Assembly (NCBI RefSeq): GCF_000802225.1
Contig: NZ_JTDI01000001.1
Span: 186,001-250,000 of the forward strand
Length of the DNA stretch: 64,000 bases
Reading direction: 5' to 3'
Source of the DNA: Novosphingobium malaysiense
Lineage (GTDB): Bacteria > Pseudomonadota > Alphaproteobacteria > Sphingomonadales > Sphingomonadaceae
The translations under genes were made by a program, and so were the position numbers. This document shows positions 53,592 through 63,040 of the stretch, one piece after another. The notes beneath the pieces were generated by a model. That model made no database searches and had not been told where the DNA came from. It saw nothing but the letters and a program-made list of their open reading frames with translations. The stretch's first letter is position 1. Each line of letters begins with the position of its first letter.

Positions 53592-53894
53592 ATGTCCGTT
53601 GCAGGAAGCTATGACTGCGTCACCAAGACCCCGATGGGGCCACAGAAAGGCGTGCTGACCATCGTGCCGGGCGAAGGCGATACCTTCACCGGCAACATCA
53701 CCGGAGACCTCGGCTCCATGGACATCGAGCACGGCAAGATCAGCGGCAACACGCTGACCTGGCAAATGAAGATGACGATGCCGATGCCGATGGATCTCGA
53801 CTGCACCGCCACCGTCGACGGCGATGCCCTCACCGGCAAGGTGAAAGCGGGGATGTTCGGGACGATGGACCTGACGGGGACGCGGAAAAACTGA
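53592..53894 (+). CDS. Small beta-rich protein downstream of M16 peptidase
   Basis: 100 residues starting five bases after the peptidase stop. The regular beta-strand pattern GVLTIVPGEGDTFTGNITGDLGSMDIEHGKISGNTLTWQMKMTMPMPMDLDCTATVDGDALTGKVK resembles lipocalin/FABP-like or DUF-type small barrels. No signal peptide. Probably co-transcribed with the peptidase. Function unknown. Confidence 0.75.
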   Translation: MSVAGSYDCVTKTPMGPQKGVLTIVPGEGDTFTGNITGDLGSMDIEHGKISGNTLTWQMKMTMPMPMDLDCTATVDGDALTGKVKAGMFGTMDLTGTRKN

Positions 53895-53931
53895 AGTTTT
53901 TCGCCCCCGTCTGCCTTGAAGGCACCCCCTG

Positions 53932-53965
53932 TTATCAAACGCTTGTCGAGACATTCGTTCGATAA
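53932..53965. promoter_or_regulatory. Dyad upstream of the CELHxWP paralog pair
   Basis: TTATCAAACG (53932-53941) and CGTTCGATAA (53956-53965) form an imperfect inverted repeat (9 of 10 pairs) with a 14-base spacer, 66-100 bases before the start of the next gene. Confidence 0.4.
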
Positions 53966-54031
53966 TAATACCTCCCCTGAAAGCACCGTCCCCGGTCGAT
54001 TCGAAGGACGGGCTTTTGGGGGAAACAGATA

Positions 54032-54715
54032 TTGCCACATGACTGGATGCGGTACGCGATTGTCGCGGCCGTTAGTGTTGCAGGCGGCACACTGACTGCG
54101 CCGTCCACGGCGCAGCCGACCGACACGCCAGACTTGGCCGCTGGTGCATCTCCCCCGGTAGACTGCGAACTGCACGTCTGGCCGTCGAGCGGTTTGCGTT
54201 CGACCTACTTCGGATGGTTCCACGGCGGGATCGTGGATGGCGCCGTTCAGGGAAGAGACGGCTACCGCAAGCTTCCCGAAACGCCACTCGATCCGGAACG
54301 TCAGGCCGAAATCCTGCAGTCACTTCCACTGGCCGATCTTCTGAAGCTGCCAGGATATCGCGCAGTGATCCACAAGAACGCGCCGGACAGCCGGGTCGTC
54401 CGCAGGGCACAGGACCGCCTCACCGATGAAGGCACCGCCTGCTACGCCGAACTGGTGGTCGACGACGTTTTCTTCCAGGAAGACATCGTCACCGGAAAAT
54501 ACCTAAAGACGCTCTACCGGTTTCGCACGTTCGAGGGCGACACTCCCGCCCGCCGGTTCGGCACCTACAGCCAGGTAAGACTGCTCCACTTCCCGCCGAC
54601 AGGCCCCGATGACGCCGAGGCTGCGCTGGAAGAACTGGGCAAGGCCTATGCGGACGCAGTCGGGGAATTCGGCAAGGCACTCAACAAACCAGCCGGAAAG
54701 AAGCGGGGCAAGTGA
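54032..54715 (+). CDS. Secreted protein of the CELHxWP paralog pair, first copy
   Basis: 227 residues from TTG 54032, which has GGGGGA nine bases upstream; ATG 54047 is possible but too far from that site. A hydrophobic N-terminus (MRYAIVAAVSVAGGTLTAP) works as a signal peptide. The mature part has CELHVWPSSG, a central LPLADLLKLPGYRAVIH, CYAELVVDDVFFQED and YLKTLYRFRTFEGD. The next gene shares all of these. I do not know the family; two conserved cysteines could form a disulfide. Tail is Lys-rich. Confidence 0.7.
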   Translation: MPHDWMRYAIVAAVSVAGGTLTAPSTAQPTDTPDLAAGASPPVDCELHVWPSSGLRSTYFGWFHGGIVDGAVQGRDGYRKLPETPLDPERQAEILQSLPLADLLKLPGYRAVIHKNAPDSRVVRRAQDRLTDEGTACYAELVVDDVFFQEDIVTGKYLKTLYRFRTFEGDTPARRFGTYSQVRLLHFPPTGPDDAEAALEELGKAYADAVGEFGKALNKPAGKKRGK

Positions 54716-54735
54716 CCCCTTGTCATGGAGGCAAA

Positions 54736-55488
54736 ATGAAAACTCGTATCGTAGCCATGGCGGCCATATGCCTTGGCGCAGCCATGCCGTTGCAGGCGCA
54801 GACGGCGGAAGAGGGAGAGGACGTAACGGCTCCGGCCGATGCAGCCGTGGACGTCGCGACCCCCGCCGAAGTGGAGGAAGCCACCGAGGAAACCGGTCCC
54901 TCGCTTGCTCCCGACGCTCCCGATGGGTGTGAACTGCACATCTGGCCGGCAGAGCGCATGAACTCGATCACGACCGGCCTGCTGGGCGGTGGATTGCTCG
55001 ATGTCGCCCTCCACGCCGGCACTGACGCCAACAACAAGACCCTGCTCGCCAGTGCGCTGGACAGCCCCAGCCAGCTCGACGCGCTGCTCTCGCTCGACCT
55101 GCGTGCGGAACTGCAGCTCAGCCCCGGCACGACCTACGTCGTCCATGAAGAGCCGCTCGAGCGCAAAACGATGAACAAGGTGAAGACCCGCCGCTCGGAT
55201 TCCACGGCGCGCTGCTATTCCGAGCTGATCGTCGCCGACGTATTCTACCAGAAGGCCGCCCTCTACGGCCGTTCGCTCAAGACGCTGTTCATGGTCCGCA
55301 AGTTCGGCGAAGATCAGAAGATCGACTTCGAATACAAGGCCTGGGGTGGCAACGGCCTCAAGCTGTTCCCGCCGAAGGAAGGCGAAGACACGATCGCCGC
55401 GCTCGACGAGCTCGTCGGCGTGTTCAAGAAGAACTTCCAGGAATATGCCAACAACGAACGCACGCGCGCCGGAATGACGCGCCGCTGA
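54736..55488 (+). CDS. Secreted protein of the CELHxWP paralog pair, second copy
   Basis: 250 residues from ATG 54736 with GGAGG upstream. Signal peptide (MKTRIVAMAAICLGAAMPLQAQ), an acidic linker, then CELHIWPAERMNSITTGLLGGGLLDVALH, CYSELIVADVFYQKAA and SLKTLFMVRKFGEDQKIDF. The shared blocks with the gene 20 bases upstream show tandem duplication. The linker TAEEGEDVTAPADAAVDVA is not present in the first copy. Function unknown; probably an envelope protein. Confidence 0.75.
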   Translation: MKTRIVAMAAICLGAAMPLQAQTAEEGEDVTAPADAAVDVATPAEVEEATEETGPSLAPDAPDGCELHIWPAERMNSITTGLLGGGLLDVALHAGTDANNKTLLASALDSPSQLDALLSLDLRAELQLSPGTTYVVHEEPLERKTMNKVKTRRSDSTARCYSELIVADVFYQKAALYGRSLKTLFMVRKFGEDQKIDFEYKAWGGNGLKLFPPKEGEDTIAALDELVGVFKKNFQEYANNERTRAGMTRR

Positions 55489-55495
55489 TGGAAGG

Positions 55496-55518
55496 GCCCC
55501 CGGACCAGTTCCGGGGGC
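55496..55518. terminator. GC-rich hairpin between convergent genes
   Basis: GCCCCCGGA (55496-55504) pairs with TCCGGGGGC (55510-55518) across a five-base loop. It lies just after the second paralog and just before the gatB end. No T-run, but location supports shared termination. Confidence 0.6.
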
Positions 55519-55524
55519 TCTGCC

Positions 55525-57027
55525 TTATCCCAGCTTCGTCTTCAGTATCTCGTTGACGACCTGCGGGTTGCCCTTGCCCTTCATGGCTTTCATCGTCTGG
55601 CCGACGAAGAAGCCGAAGAGCTGGACCTTGCCGGCCTTGTACTGCTCGACCTTGTCGGCATTGGCGGCGAGGACCTTGTCGACTTCGGCTTCGATGGCGC
55701 CGGTGTCGGATTCCTGCTTGAGGCCTTCGCGTTCGACGATCGTGCCGGCATCGTCGCCGGTTTCGAGCATCAGTTCGAGCACCTGCTTGGCGGCCGAGCC
55801 GGAAATCGTGCCCTTGGCGATCAGCGCGAGAAGTTCGCCGCCCTTTTCAGGGGTCACGGGCGATTCCGCCAGGCCGGTGCCAAGCTTGTTGAGCGCGCCG
55901 AACAGTTCGGAGATCAGCCAGTTGGCCGCCTGCTTGGCAACGTCCGCCGGCTGCTTGCCCGCGGCCTTGGCGGTTTCTGCCAGCAGCAGTTCGAACCAGC
56001 GCGCGGTCTCGACATCGGCGGTGAGCACACCCGCATTGTAGGGTGAGAGGCCGAGGTCGCTTTCATAGCGGTGACGCTTGGCGTCGGGCAGTTCGGGCAG
56101 CGAATTGCGGCAATCGTCGAGGAACGCGTCATCGAGTTCGAGCGGCAGCAGGTCCGGATCGGGGAAGTAGCGGTAATCGTGCGCGTCTTCCTTGCTGCGC
56201 ATCGAGCGCGTGGTGCCGGTGTTCGGATCGAACAGACGGGTTTCCTGCACAACCTTGCCACCGCTCTCGATCAGGTCGACCTGGCGGTTCGCCTCGTGCT
56301 CGATCGTCTGCATGACGAAGCGCACCGAGTTCACATTCTTGGTTTCGGTGCGGGTGCCGAACGGCTCGCCGGGGCGGCGCACCGAGACGTTGACGTCGCA
56401 GCGCATCGAGCCCTGGTCCATGTTGCCGTCGCACGAGCCGACATAGCGCAGAATGGTCCGCAGCTTCGCGACGTAAGCCCCTGCTTCGGCGGGCGAACGC
56501 ATGTCCGGACGGCTGACGATTTCCATCAGCGCCACGCCCGAGCGGTTGAGGTCGACGTACGACATCGTGGGATGCTGATCGTGCATCAGCTTGCCCGCGT
56601 CCTGCTCGACGTGGATGCGCTCGATGCCGATGGTCTTGGTCGAACCTTCGGGATCCTTGTCGTCGAGCACGATCTCGATCGAGCCCTCACCCACCAGCGG
56701 GTGGTAGAGCTGGCTGATCTGGTAGCCCTGCGGCAGGTCGGCGTAGAAGTAGTTCTTGCGGTCGAACCGGCTCCACTTGTTGATCTGCGCGTTGATCGCC
56801 ATGCCGGTGCGCACCGCCTGACGGATGCACTCGCGGTTGGGAACCGGCAGCATGCCCGGCATCGCCGCATCGACCAGCGACACCTGCGAGTTCGGCTCCG
56901 CGCCGAAAGCGGTTGCCGAGCCGGAAAACAGCTTGGAGTTCGAGGTGACCTGCGCGTGGACCTCGAGGCCGATCACGACCTCCCAGTCCCCGGTTGCGCC
57001 CTGGATGCGGTATGTGGATTCAGTCAT
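55525..57027 (-). CDS. gatB: Asp-tRNA(Asn)/Glu-tRNA(Gln) amidotransferase subunit B
   Basis: 500 residues. The GatB start motif [21 protein letters not shown], followed by [55 protein letters not shown] and the C-terminal YqeY-like tail ([24 protein letters not shown]). It binds the misacylated tRNA and, with GatA and GatC, converts Glu-tRNA(Gln) or Asp-tRNA(Asn) to the amide form. It is separated from gatA by the sulfotransferase-like gene at 57101. Confidence 0.96.
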   Translation of the reverse strand: MTESTYRIQGATGDWEVVIGLEVHAQVTSNSKLFSGSATAFGAEPNSQVSLVDAAMPGMLPVPNRECIRQAVRTGMAINAQINKWSRFDRKNYFYADLPQGYQISQLYHPLVGEGSIEIVLDDKDPEGSTKTIGIERIHVEQDAGKLMHDQHPTMSYVDLNRSGVALMEIVSRPDMRSPAEAGAYVAKLRTILRYVGSCDGNMDQGSMRCDVNVSVRRPGEPFGTRTETKNVNSVRFVMQTIEHEANRQVDLIESGGKVVQETRLFDPNTGTTRSMRSKEDAHDYRYFPDPDLLPLELDDAFLDDCRNSLPELPDAKRHRYESDLGLSPYNAGVLTADVETARWFELLLAETAKAAGKQPADVAKQAANWLISELFGALNKLGTGLAESPVTPEKGGELLALIAKGTISGSAAKQVLELMLETGDDAGTIVEREGLKQESDTGAIEAEVDKVLAANADKVEQYKAGKVQLFGFFVGQTMKAMKGKGNPQVVNEILKTKLG

Positions 57028-57100
57028 GGGGGACGCGATAGGATGGTCTGGCGCGCAAGAAAAGAGGCTAGATGGGCAAGGGCGAACTTGCCCGGCGCTT

Positions 57101-58042
57101 TCAGGCCGCGACGTCGCCCTGCAGCTCCAGTTCGACCAGCTTCGCCGTCACGATGTGCTCCACTTCGCGCTCGATCTGATCGTAGGCAATCGCCTCTTCC
57201 ACGCGATCTGGCGTGGGGCGAAGGTTGTCGAAGCGCAGATCGTAGGCCTGCTCCACCTCTTCGCGCAGCACCGGATCTTCGACCAGTTGGCTGAGACTAA
57301 AGACGTGGTCGGCCGTTTCCGCCCCGCTGCGATTGCTGACGAGCCACGACAGATAGAACAGGGCATAGATCCGCCCCGTCGACAGCATGGCCCCCAGGGC
57401 GCGACCGACGCGCTGCATGGTCAGGCTGTTTTCGGGCGGGACTCTGCGAAGCAGCGCCCGCGCGGAGCGGGAGGCAAACGGATGCATGATCGCATCTACC
57501 GCAGGCTCCAGGGTCCGGGACAGGAGGACCTGGGCCAGTGTGGATGGTATGAAATAGGTGTTTTTGGGCCAACCATAGGACCCGAACTGTTCGCGCGGAT
57601 CGCGCCACAGGTAGATCACCTTCGCGCCGTGGATGAGATTGTCCCACGTGCGATGCTGGAGACCAGAGCGGCAAAAGCCGAAAAAGGGAATTTGACCGCG
57701 CGCCTCCGCGTTGCGGCGGCAGGCCAGAAGGAAAGACTGCAGACCCCTGGCCTCGGGTTCATAGGTATCGACGAACGAGGTTCTAGGATCGAACCGCTCG
57801 TACAGGGGAGTGTTGTCCCGGGGATCCGGCTCGAGATAGCGCCTGGCCAGGGGTTCCTCGAACGTGGGATGGTTCATGACCTTCCGGCGGGCCTTTTCCT
57901 CCTCCTTGTCGGGAAGATCGGGCGACTGACGGTCTTCGTGCGCAGGCTCGTAGAACAGGCGATAACGCGGGTTGTCGACGAATTGTCGAGCCAGATAGGT
58001 GCTACCCGTCCGCCACATGGAATTGGCGATGACCGCCTGCAT
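57101..58042 (-). CDS. Sulfotransferase-like protein within the gat cluster
   Basis: 313 residues from ATG 58042 with GGAG five bases upstream. A P-loop-like 5'-PSB motif [15 protein letters not shown] (about 7-21) and a 3'-phosphate motif [13 protein letters not shown] suggest a PAPS-dependent sulfotransferase. The residues between them ([23 protein letters not shown]) fit the fold. No signal peptide. It is placed between gatA and gatB, which are normally adjacent, on the same strand. Its acceptor is unknown. The N-terminal loop lacks the usual Pro (Trp-Arg-Thr instead), so activity is uncertain. Confidence 0.75.
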   Translation of the reverse strand: MQAVIANSMWRTGSTYLARQFVDNPRYRLFYEPAHEDRQSPDLPDKEEEKARRKVMNHPTFEEPLARRYLEPDPRDNTPLYERFDPRTSFVDTYEPEARGLQSFLLACRRNAEARGQIPFFGFCRSGLQHRTWDNLIHGAKVIYLWRDPREQFGSYGWPKNTYFIPSTLAQVLLSRTLEPAVDAIMHPFASRSARALLRRVPPENSLTMQRVGRALGAMLSTGRIYALFYLSWLVSNRSGAETADHVFSLSQLVEDPVLREEVEQAYDLRFDNLRPTPDRVEEAIAYDQIEREVEHIVTAKLVELELQGDVAA

Positions 58043-58262
58043 AGCATCTCCGCCCAAGCGCTGCCGTTCGTCACTGCCCAAGAGTTACAACAATTTAGCT
58101 TCGGGGCAAGCCGATGGGGACCACGCCATGTCCAAATATGGGACAGTCGAGCGCGGCTAGGCATCGCTCCGGTCTCGCAGCCTGCGGGACGGCAGGACCG
58201 GTGTTGGCCGGCCGACACTACAAGCGCGGGACTACAATGCCCCGCGCCACTTCACCAGCCGC

Positions 58263-59753
58263 TTACCACCACTTGTCCGGCTTGGCCGTGAACCCGGCCC
58301 GTTGCTCGAGCGCCAGCCCGGCGTTCAGGACGCCTTGCTCGTCGAAGGCCTTGCCGATCACCTGAAGCCCCAGCGGCAGGCCCTCGCGGTTGAGCCCGGC
58401 CGGAACCGACATCGCCGGCAGGCCCGCCAGCGAGGCAGGCACGGCGAACACGTCGTTGAGGTACATCTTGAGCGGATCGTCGACGTTCTCGCCAAGGCCG
58501 AACGCGGCGCTCGGCGCGGTCGGCGCGAGGATCACGTCGCAGCTCTCGAAGGCGTTCTTGAAGTCGATGCTGATCAGCGTGCGCACCTTCTGCGCCTGCG
58601 TGTAGTAGGCGTCGTAGAAACCCGCCGAGAGCACATAGGTGCCGATCAGGATGCGGCGCTTCACTTCGGCGCCGAACCCGGCGGCGCGCGTGGCGGCGTA
58701 CATGTCCTGCAGATTGGCGCCGTCGGGCAGGTCGCGCAGGCCGTAGCGCACGCCATCATAGCGCGCGAGGTTCGATGACGCCTCGGCCGGCGCGATGATG
58801 TAGTAGGCGGGAAGCGCGTACTTGGTGTGCGGCAGCGAGATATCGACGATCTCCGCGCCCGCTTCCTTGAGCCAGGCAATGCCGTCGTCCCATGACTTCA
58901 GGACGTCCTCGTCCATCCCGTCCATGCGGTATTCTCGCGGAATGCCGACCCTCTTGCCCTTCATGTCCGCCGAAAGGTTCGCTTCCCATTCGGGCACCGG
59001 CATGTCGAGGCTGGTCGCGTCCTTGGGATCGAACCCGGCCATGGCTTCGAGCATGATCGCGCAGTCGCGCGTGTCGCGCGCCATCGGCCCCGCCTGATCG
59101 AGCGAGCTGGCGAAAGCGACGACGCCCCAGCGCGAGCAGCGGCCGTAAGTCGGCTTGATGCCGGTGATGCCGGTGAAGGCGGCAGGCTGGCGGATCGAGC
59201 CGCCGGTGTCGGTGCCGGTCGCCGCCGGGCACAGCCGCGCGGCCACGGCCGCCGAGGAACCGCCCGAGGAACCGCCCGGCGCCAGCGAAGCATTGCCGCC
59301 GTCGTTGCGCTTCCAGGGCGACACCACGTTGCCGAAATAGCTCGTCTCGTTCGAGGAGCCCATTGCGAACTGGTCTAGGTTGAGCTTGCCCAGCATGCCC
59401 GCGCCTGCATCCCACAGCTTCTGGCTGACCGTGCTTTCGTACTCGGGCGTGAAGCCTTCGAGGATGTGGCTGGCTGCGGTAGTCTGCACGCCCTGGGTGG
59501 CGAACAGGTCCTTCATGCCGATGGGCACGCCGCCCATCTTGCCCAGCGCCTCGCCCTTGGCGCGCTTCGCGTCGATGGCCTTGGCGGCGTCCACCGCCTT
59601 TTCGGGCGTGGCGACGATGAAGGCGTTGAGCGCGTCCTGCGCCGCCGCGACGTTCGCGTTGAAGGCTTCGGCCACTTCGACAGCAGTGAAGTCGCCCTTG
59701 GCGACGCCGTCGCGGATGGCTGCTACGCCGAGTTCGGTCAGATCCTGGCTCAT
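58263..59753 (-). CDS. gatA: Asp-tRNA(Asn)/Glu-tRNA(Gln) amidotransferase subunit A
   Basis: 496 residues of the amidase-signature family; it liberates ammonia from glutamine for the transamidation. Catalytic Lys in [10 protein letters not shown] (K81), Ser-rich signature [18 protein letters not shown] (about 158-174, with cis-Ser near 162) and the nucleophile in [11 protein letters not shown] (S186). It follows gatC after a repeat-filled gap of 121 bases. Confidence 0.96.
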   Translation of the reverse strand: MSQDLTELGVAAIRDGVAKGDFTAVEVAEAFNANVAAAQDALNAFIVATPEKAVDAAKAIDAKRAKGEALGKMGGVPIGMKDLFATQGVQTTAASHILEGFTPEYESTVSQKLWDAGAGMLGKLNLDQFAMGSSNETSYFGNVVSPWKRNDGGNASLAPGGSSGGSSAAVAARLCPAATGTDTGGSIRQPAAFTGITGIKPTYGRCSRWGVVAFASSLDQAGPMARDTRDCAIMLEAMAGFDPKDATSLDMPVPEWEANLSADMKGKRVGIPREYRMDGMDEDVLKSWDDGIAWLKEAGAEIVDISLPHTKYALPAYYIIAPAEASSNLARYDGVRYGLRDLPDGANLQDMYAATRAAGFGAEVKRRILIGTYVLSAGFYDAYYTQAQKVRTLISIDFKNAFESCDVILAPTAPSAAFGLGENVDDPLKMYLNDVFAVPASLAGLPAMSVPAGLNREGLPLGLQVIGKAFDEQGVLNAGLALEQRAGFTAKPDKWW

Positions 59754-59762
59754 TTAAAACCT

Positions 59763-59850
59763 CCCGTCGCCCCCGCGAAGGCGGGGGCCCCGCTTTCGCT
59801 GCGACGGATCAAAAGAAAAGCGGGATCCCCGCCTGCGCGGGGATGACGAG
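59763..59850. repeat. REP-like double palindrome between gatC and gatA
   Basis: Two perfect 8-bp hairpins, GCCCCCGC (59769-59776)/GCGGGGGC (59781-59788) and ATCCCCGC (59825-59832)/GCGGGGAT (59837-59844), stand in inverted order. CCCGCTTTC and GAAAAGCGGG lie between them, so the whole block can fold as a larger palindrome. This form is typical of dispersed REP/BIME-type intergenic repeats. Confidence 0.75.
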
Positions 59851-59874
59851 TATAAGTAATGAACGGCAGGCCGC

Positions 59875-60177
59875 TCACTCGATCACCTTGGGCACGCCGA
59901 AGAAGCCGTGCTCGGCCGCGGGCGCATTGGCCAGCACGGCATCGCGCCTGTTGCCGCCGGTAAGCGGATCGGCATCGATCACGTCGTCGCGCAGGCGCAG
60001 TGTGTTGGGGATCACGGCGGTCATCGGCTCGACACCGGTGACGTCGACTTCGCCCAGTTGCTCGACCCAAGACAGGATGCCGTTGAGTTCGGGGACCATC
60101 GCCTCCAGCTCCTGATCGCCCAGCTTGATGCGGGCGAGGCTGGCGATCTTGGCCACGGTTGCGGTATCGACCGACAT
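59875..60177 (-). CDS. gatC: Asp-tRNA(Asn)/Glu-tRNA(Gln) amidotransferase subunit C
   Basis: 100 residues. The family pattern [45 protein letters not shown], then [25 protein letters not shown] and FFGVPKVIE. GatC is the small wrapping subunit that holds GatA and GatB together. It precedes gatA on the same strand. Confidence 0.95.
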   Translation of the reverse strand: MSVDTATVAKIASLARIKLGDQELEAMVPELNGILSWVEQLGEVDVTGVEPMTAVIPNTLRLRDDVIDADPLTGGNRRDAVLANAPAAEHGFFGVPKVIE

Positions 60178-60223
60178 GGCGTTTCCTCAATGATGACGGG
60201 GCCGACATGCGGCCCCTGAACAG

Positions 60224-60256
60224 GAAAAAGGCTACCGGCGGGCGCTAGCACCCGCC
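60224..60256 (-). terminator. Terminator after the FKBP gene
   Basis: On the minus strand the stem GGCGGG/CCCGCC (60237-60242 with 60251-60256) with inner GCTAGC is followed by GGTAGCCTTTTTCC. It separates the FKBP transcript from gatC. Confidence 0.7.
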
Positions 60257-60286
60257 CGGACCCTCATCAAGCGGCCAAAAGCCGCA

Positions 60287-60799
60287 TCAGGGCTGCGGCG
60301 CAGCCCCGGCGCCTTGCTGGGCCTGCATCTGCTGCAGCTGCTGCATGATGCGCTGCTGCTGCTCGATCTCGGCGCGGCTCTTGAAGTCGAGCAGCTCGAT
60401 CTCGAAGGTCAGGTCGGTGTTCGCCGGAATGTCGCCCACGGCCTTGTCGCCATAGGCCAGTTCCGAGGGGATCTCGACCTTGTACTTGCCGCCGCGCTTC
60501 ATCTGGACCAGCGCCTTGCTGAAGCCGGGAACGACTTCGCCCAGCGCCATCGGCACCTGCTCAGCCTGATCGAACACCTTCCCGTCGGGAAGCGTGCCCT
60601 TGTAGTTGATGAGCACCACGTCATCCATCGTCGGCGACTCGCCGTTGCCGGCCGTCAGCGTCTCGACATGGACGGTGGGCGGAAGTGCAGCGTAGGCGAT
60701 ACCGCCGGCAGCAAGCGCAACCGCGGCCACACCCAGCCAGATCTTGGTAAGCGCGCCCTTGGCGATCGGCTGCAGCGGGACGCGGGTGATCTCTGTCAT
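60287..60799 (-). CDS. FKBP-type peptidyl-prolyl cis-trans isomerase, membrane-anchored
   Basis: 170 residues from ATG 60799. An uncleaved-looking N-terminal membrane helix (IWLGVAAVALAAGGIAYAA) is followed by the FKBP domain, VVLINYKGTLPDGKVFDQAE, ALGEVVPGFSKALVQMKRGGKYKVEIPSELAYGDKAVGDIPANTDLTFEIELLDF. A Gln-rich helix (EIEQQQRIMQQLQQMQAQQ) ends the protein. It catalyses prolyl isomerisation, probably in the periplasm. Lies downstream of rpsU with a terminator-like hairpin in between. Confidence 0.92.
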   Translation of the reverse strand: MTEITRVPLQPIAKGALTKIWLGVAAVALAAGGIAYAALPPTVHVETLTAGNGESPTMDDVVLINYKGTLPDGKVFDQAEQVPMALGEVVPGFSKALVQMKRGGKYKVEIPSELAYGDKAVGDIPANTDLTFEIELLDFKSRAEIEQQQRIMQQLQQMQAQQGAGAAPQP

Positions 60800-60848
60800 C
60801 GTCGAAAGACCTCGTAAGGAATTGCCCGGGAAGTGCAGATGCACAAAG

Positions 60849-60873
60849 GGCGCGGATGGAATTTCCGCGCCCT
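60849..60873 (-). terminator. Hairpin after rpsU
   Basis: GGGCGCGGA (60849-60857) pairs perfectly with TCCGCGCCC (60865-60873). On the minus strand it is followed by TTTGTG, a weak T-tract. It probably reduces read-through from rpsU into the FKBP gene. Confidence 0.6.
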
Positions 60874-60952
60874 CATGGCTCAAGCCGGGCCCGCGTTCAA
60901 GCGCGAACCCGTGAATTTGAGGTGCCCCACGCAGATGCGCAGGAATCCATTC

Positions 60953-61159
60953 TTACTTGACGCCGTCGCGCTCCAGACGCTTGCGCTCCAGCTTGCGGGC
61001 GCGGCGCACGGCAGCAGCCTTTTCGCGAGCGCGCTTTTCGGAGGGCTTTTCGTAGTGACGGCGCAGCTTCATTTCGCGGTAGACACCTTCACGCTGCAGC
61101 TTCTTCTTGAGCGCACGAAGGGCCTGATCAACATTGTTGTCGCGAACCATGATCTGCAT
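60953..61159 (-). CDS. rpsU: 30S ribosomal protein S21
   Basis: 68 residues from ATG 61159 ([20 protein letters not shown]), with GAGGTG about ten bases upstream. The highly basic S21 sequence ([42 protein letters not shown]) is complete. S21 takes part in translation initiation on the small subunit. Monocistronic, with a hairpin downstream. Confidence 0.95.
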   Translation of the reverse strand: MQIMVRDNNVDQALRALKKKLQREGVYREMKLRRHYEKPSEKRAREKAAAVRRARKLERKRLERDGVK

Positions 61160-61445
61160 AAACCGAAACACCTCACAAAACGAATGCGCTGACCCCGCAT
61201 TCCGACGCGGGGAGCACCTTCATATAAAACACGAAGACACGCCGAATCCCCAAGGGGGTCGGCTCGAAGTTGGGGGCCGCTAGCACCGGACGGACTAAAA
61301 GGCAAGCAATCTCGCCTAGAGAACTTGCGAAAGCGCCGGGCATTTCTGGCCTATTAACCACATAGCATATCGGATTGCCTTTTTCCAGTTCTGGCCCGCA
61401 CACCGCGCGATTGGAAATCCGCGCGTTCGCGGCTAAGGCGGCCTC

Positions 61446-61850
61446 ATGCCCCAACCTTCCTTTCTTGCGGCCTCGCTCTTCGTAGCGCTCGGCGGCGGCG
61501 CCGGCGCCTGGTTGCGCTTTCTCGTAGGCCGCGCCTGGACCGCCATGCTCGGCCCCGTGCGCGCGAGCGAATTTCCCTACGGCACCCTGACGGTGAACGT
61601 GCTCGGCAGCCTGTTCATGGGCTTGCTCATCGGCTGGCTCGCCCGTTTCGGCAGCCATGGCGAAGGCACGCGCCTGTTCCTGGCCATCGGCCTGCTGGGC
61701 GGCTTCACCACTTTTTCTTCTTTCAGCCTCGACATCGTGACGCTGGCCGAGCGCGGGCAGCTCGGCCTTGCCGCCTTCTACACCGGCATTTCGGTGATCG
61801 CGGGCGTCATGAGCCTTTTCCTTGGCCTTTGGATCATGAGGCACGCATGA
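61446..61850 (+). CDS. crcB: Fluoride channel CrcB/Fluc
   Basis: 134 residues, four membrane helices. The motifs are GGGAGAWLRFLVG, FPYGTLTVNVLGSLFMG and GLLGGFTTFSSFSLDIV, the last with the conserved Phe residues that line the fluoride pore. It works as a dual-topology dimer that exports fluoride. I saw no convincing fluoride riboswitch upstream. It overlaps the next gene by four bases (ATGA). Confidence 0.95.
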   Translation: MPQPSFLAASLFVALGGGAGAWLRFLVGRAWTAMLGPVRASEFPYGTLTVNVLGSLFMGLLIGWLARFGSHGEGTRLFLAIGLLGGFTTFSSFSLDIVTLAERGQLGLAAFYTGISVIAGVMSLFLGLWIMRHA

Positions 61851-63040
61851 GCGATTCCGTCCGCCAGTTCACCGTCGACAACGACGACGACGGGGTGCGC
61901 CTCGACCGCTGGTTCAAGCGCCACCTGCCGCAAGTCGGCTTTGCCATGGTCTCGCGCTGGGCGCGCACCGGGCAGATCCGCGTCGACGGCAAGCGTGCCG
62001 ATGTCGATACCCGGCTCGAGGCCGGCCAGACCCTGCGCGTGCCGCCGGGCGGCGAGGCGAAGCCGGGCGGCAAGGCGCCGCGTCCCAAGCGCGAGCTGAC
62101 CGAGGAGGAACTGGACCTCGCCGATTCGATGGTGCTGACGCAGGACCGCGCCGCCATCGTGCTCAACAAGCCGCCGGGCCTCGCCACGCAGGGCGGCTCG
62201 GGAATGAAGCAGCATGTCGATGGGCTGCTCGATGCCTTCGCCCCCGAGGGTCCGCGCCCCCGCCTCGTCCACCGGCTCGACAAGGACACCTCGGGCGTGC
62301 TGCTGATCGCGCGTACGCCGGGCAGCGCGGCCTTCTTCTCCAAGCGCTTTTCCGGGCGCTCGGCCAAGAAGATCTACTGGGCGCTGGTGGTCGGCGTGCC
62401 GGACATTTCCGACGGCATGATCGAGCTGCCGCTCGCCAAACAGCCGGGTACCGGCGGCGAGAAGATGCATGTCGACGAGGAAGGCGGCCAGATCGCCCGC
62501 ACCCGCTACCGCGTGCTCGACCGCGCCGGCAACCGCGCCGCCTGGGTCGAACTGCACCCGCTGACCGGCCGCACCCATCAGCTTCGCGTGCATATGGCCG
62601 CGATCGGCCACCCGATCGTCGGCGACGGCAAGTACGGCGGACAGGATGCCTTCCTCTCCGGCACGATCAGCCGCAAGATGCACCTGCACGCGCGCCGACT
62701 GATCATCGATCACCCGGACGGCGCGCCACTCGACGTGACCGCGCCGCTGCCCGAGCACTTCGCCAACTCGATGGCGAGCCTCGGCTTCGACGAGGCCGAC
62801 GGCGCCGAGCTGCCCCCTGCCCCGCCCGAACCGACCAAGGCGGATGAGAAGCGCGCGGCCAAGGCCCACTCCAAGCAGGTCCGCAAGGAACGTCGTGGCG
62901 AGCGGCGCAAGCGCGGCGACGGCCCGCCCTCGCGCGGCCGGCCCGGCGGGAAACCGGGCGGCAAGTCAAGAGGCCCTGCCAAGCCGGGCCGTCCCGGCGC
63001 GCGCAAGCCGCGCGGCGCACCACCGAAGGGCAAGCGATGA
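61847..63040 (+). CDS. RluC/RluD-type ribosomal pseudouridine synthase with basic tail
   Basis: 397 residues from ATG 61847. S4-like RNA-binding domain near the N-terminus (VRLDRWFKRHLPQVGFAMVSRW) and the catalytic motif LVHRLDKDTSGVLLIAR with the active Asp (HRLDKDTSG), then LTGRTHQLRVHMAAIGHPIVGDGKYGG. The last 80 residues are Lys/Arg/Gly/Pro-rich (RKERRGERRKRG, KPGGKSRGPAKPG), an RNA-binding tail longer than usual. It modifies uridines in 23S rRNA, probably RluC or RluD type; the site cannot be read. ATGA overlaps on both sides. Confidence 0.93.
   Translation: MSDSVRQFTVDNDDDGVRLDRWFKRHLPQVGFAMVSRWARTGQIRVDGKRADVDTRLEAGQTLRVPPGGEAKPGGKAPRPKRELTEEELDLADSMVLTQDRAAIVLNKPPGLATQGGSGMKQHVDGLLDAFAPEGPRPRLVHRLDKDTSGVLLIARTPGSAAFFSKRFSGRSAKKIYWALVVGVPDISDGMIELPLAKQPGTGGEKMHVDEEGGQIARTRYRVLDRAGNRAAWVELHPLTGRTHQLRVHMAAIGHPIVGDGKYGGQDAFLSGTISRKMHLHARRLIIDHPDGAPLDVTAPLPEHFANSMASLGFDEADGAELPPAPPEPTKADEKRAAKAHSKQVRKERRGERRKRGDGPPSRGRPGGKPGGKSRGPAKPGRPGARKPRGAPPKGKR

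Noticed and set aside
61172..61445. Fluoride riboswitch before crcB
   Set aside because: The conserved riboswitch core was not recognised by eye; a covariance model search would be decisive.
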